From: Pyramidobacter sp.
GTDB lineage: Bacteria > Synergistota > Synergistia > Synergistales > Dethiosulfovibrionaceae
Length of the DNA stretch: 6,829 nucleotides
NCBI GenBank assembly: GCA_016286835.1
Contig: JAEEUD010000102.1
Span: 1-6,829, forward strand
Direction: 5' to 3'
A model generated the notes under the pieces. It was not told the origin of the DNA, did not search any database, and saw nothing but the letters and a program-made list of their open reading frames with translations. Position 1 is the first letter of the stretch. Each line of letters starts with the position of its first letter. Of this stretch, positions 5,463 through 6,829 are shown piece after piece. Both the position numbers and the translations under genes were made by a program.

Positions 5463-6829
5463 ATGACTGAAGAGGAGCGCATGGGGCGGATCAGGGCGAT
5501 CCTGAAGACGTTGCCGCTAAAGCCGGGCGTCTACCTGATGCACGACGAAACGGGAAAGGTGATCTACGTCGGCAAGGCGAAAAAACTCAAACGCCGCGTC
5601 TCGTCATACTTCAATCATAAAGATTTTGCGATCCCCCGCCTGCGCAAGCTGGTCAGCCTTGTCTGCGACATCAGCTTTATCCGTACGGAGACGGAAGCGG
5701 AGGCGTTCATCGTCGAAAGCCGGCTGATCAAGGCGATCCAGCCGTTTTTCAACGTGGAACTGAAAATGGGCTCGCGCTATCCGTTCATCGTCGTTACGAG
5801 CGAGCGTTTCCCCCGCGTGCTCGTAACGCACACGCGACCGAAGACGGGGCGCGTTTTCGGACCGTACACGAGCGCCGGCAACATGCGCGGGATGCTCGAC
5901 ATGATTCGGCGCTTCTTCCCGCTTCGCACGTGCTCGATGGAGTTGAAAAAGGACAAGATCATCCGTCCCTGTCTGATGTACGACGTGGGCAAATGTCTCG
6001 GTCCCTGCGGCGGCAAGTGCACGGAGAAAGAGTACAACGAAACGGTCGACGACATCCTGCTGCTGCTGAACGGTCAGACGGCCGATCTTGTTTCGCGTCT
6101 GCGGAGCCGTATGGAAAAACTGGCAAAAGACCTTAAATTTGAAGAGGCGGCCAAGGCACGCGACACGATCCGCAATCTGTGGAAGTTCTCGCGTCAGAAG
6201 CTTTCTGTCACTCTCACCGATGATCTCGACGAGGATACGTGGACGGCGATGACGCGGCTGCGTGATCTCGTCGGTCTGCCTGTAGTGCCGTGGCGTATCG
6301 ACGGCTTTGACATCTCTCATTCGTCCGGACACGAGACTTACGGCGTGGCTGTGGTCTTTGAGCAGGGCTACCCCAACCAGTCACTTTACCGCCGTTACGC
6401 GATCCGCACCGTGGAGGGCGTGGACGACTTCCGCTCGATGCGCGAGACGGTGCTGCGCCGGTACCGCGGCATGATCGAAAACCAGCAGCCTCTGCCGCAG
6501 CTTATCCTGATCGACGGAGGGCCGGAGCAGCTGGCCTTCGCGCGCGAAGCGCTGGCCGAAGTCCCTGTGTCGATCCGTACCGTGGCGCTGGCCAAGCGCG
6601 ACGAGCTGATCTTTACCGAGCCGGACAAACCGCCGCTGCGGCTTGACTGGAACGATCCCGCTTTAAGGCTGCTCCAGCGCGTGCGCGACGAATCGCACCG
6701 TTTTGCGATCACCACGCACCGGCATAAGCGCGTTTCGCGTCTCAGCCGTTCGTCGCTGGAAGACGTGCCGGGCGTGGGCAAGCACACGGCTGCCGTTCTT
6801 CTTTCCACGTTCGGCAGCGTGCAGCGCGT
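5463..6829 (+). CDS. uvrC: Excinuclease ABC subunit C, 3' end outside the window
   Basis: The frame is open from ATG 5463 to the window edge (455 codons). UvrC makes both incisions around DNA damage in nucleotide excision repair with UvrA/UvrB. Domains in order: GIY-YIG nuclease with PGVYLM, IYVGKAKKLKRRVSSYF and metal-ligand Glu85 (VESRLIK); Cys157, Cys170, Cys178 and Cys182, matching the proposed 4Fe-4S ligands, plus an extra Cys186; the UvrB-binding UVR motif (FEEAAKARD, 226-234); the RNase H-like nuclease with Asp283 (FDISHSSG), Asp322 region (VDDF), Asp351 (LIDGG) and His412 (RDESHRFAI); then a helix-hairpin-helix (LEDVPGVGKHTAAVLL, from about 432) cut by the edge. UVR to DISH is only about 50 residues, against roughly 160-170 in E. 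coli. A purine-rich GGGGAGGAGGGGAG (5446-5459) is a strong ribosome binding site and favours this ATG over the one at 5481. Confidence 0.97.
   Translation, partial: MTEEERMGRIRAILKTLPLKPGVYLMHDETGKVIYVGKAKKLKRRVSSYFNHKDFAIPRLRKLVSLVCDISFIRTETEAEAFIVESRLIKAIQPFFNVELKMGSRYPFIVVTSERFPRVLVTHTRPKTGRVFGPYTSAGNMRGMLDMIRRFFPLRTCSMELKKDKIIRPCLMYDVGKCLGPCGGKCTEKEYNETVDDILLLLNGQTADLVSRLRSRMEKLAKDLKFEEAAKARDTIRNLWKFSRQKLSVTLTDDLDEDTWTAMTRLRDLVGLPVVPWRIDGFDISHSSGHETYGVAVVFEQGYPNQSLYRRYAIRTVEGVDDFRSMRETVLRRYRGMIENQQPLPQLILIDGGPEQLAFAREALAEVPVSIRTVALAKRDELIFTEPDKPPLRLDWNDPALRLLQRVRDESHRFAITTHRHKRVSRLSRSSLEDVPGVGKHTAAVLLSTFGSVQR

Noticed and set aside
5604..6332. 242-codon minus-strand frame inside uvrC
   Set aside because: The + strand encodes UvrC with recognised motifs through the whole stretch.

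Overview
The window comes from a moderately GC-rich bacterium with strong G/C bias at third codon positions, Shine-Dalgarno starts and sigma70-type promoters. The mix of genes and the character of the proteins (amino-acid-fermenter style aminotransferase, small CxCxxC protein, a compact UvrC) would fit an anaerobe such as a member of Synergistota, but that is an inference from general resemblance and no marker here proves it. I see no mobile element, CRISPR array, prophage gene or other obvious accessory system. It reads as a chromosomal housekeeping segment.

Layout. The 3' end of an unidentified + strand gene (1-116) meets a minus-strand PLP-dependent aminotransferase (175-1383) at a shared bidirectional terminator. 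The aminotransferase has its own promoter. Upstream of it, on the same strand, lies a LysR-type regulator (1515-2471). Divergent from lysR is a two-gene unit of small proteins I do not recognise (2617-2877 and 2892-3173), with its own promoter. A long perfect hairpin (3175-3212) ends this unit from the left and a minus-strand tRNA-Leu(CAA) gene (3225-3311) from the right. The tRNA promoter is divergent from that of a 116-residue cysteine-containing protein (3441-3791). That gene is convergent with cysS (3917-5341, minus strand), each with its own candidate terminator. cysS is divergent from uvrC (5463 onward), which runs off the right edge.

How the genes relate. cysS and tRNA-Leu serve translation, and uvrC serves nucleotide excision repair. 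The aminotransferase probably acts in amino-acid metabolism. The LysR protein could control the aminotransferase downstream, the divergent small-gene pair, itself, or something elsewhere; the sequence does not decide.

The most noteworthy points are: a UvrC whose segment between the UVR motif and the RNase H-like nuclease domain is much shorter than in the E. coli protein; an unrecognised two-gene small-protein unit divergent from a LysR regulator; and a small CxCxxC protein of a type I recall being mislabelled as Hsp90. No clearly new multi-gene system is evident.
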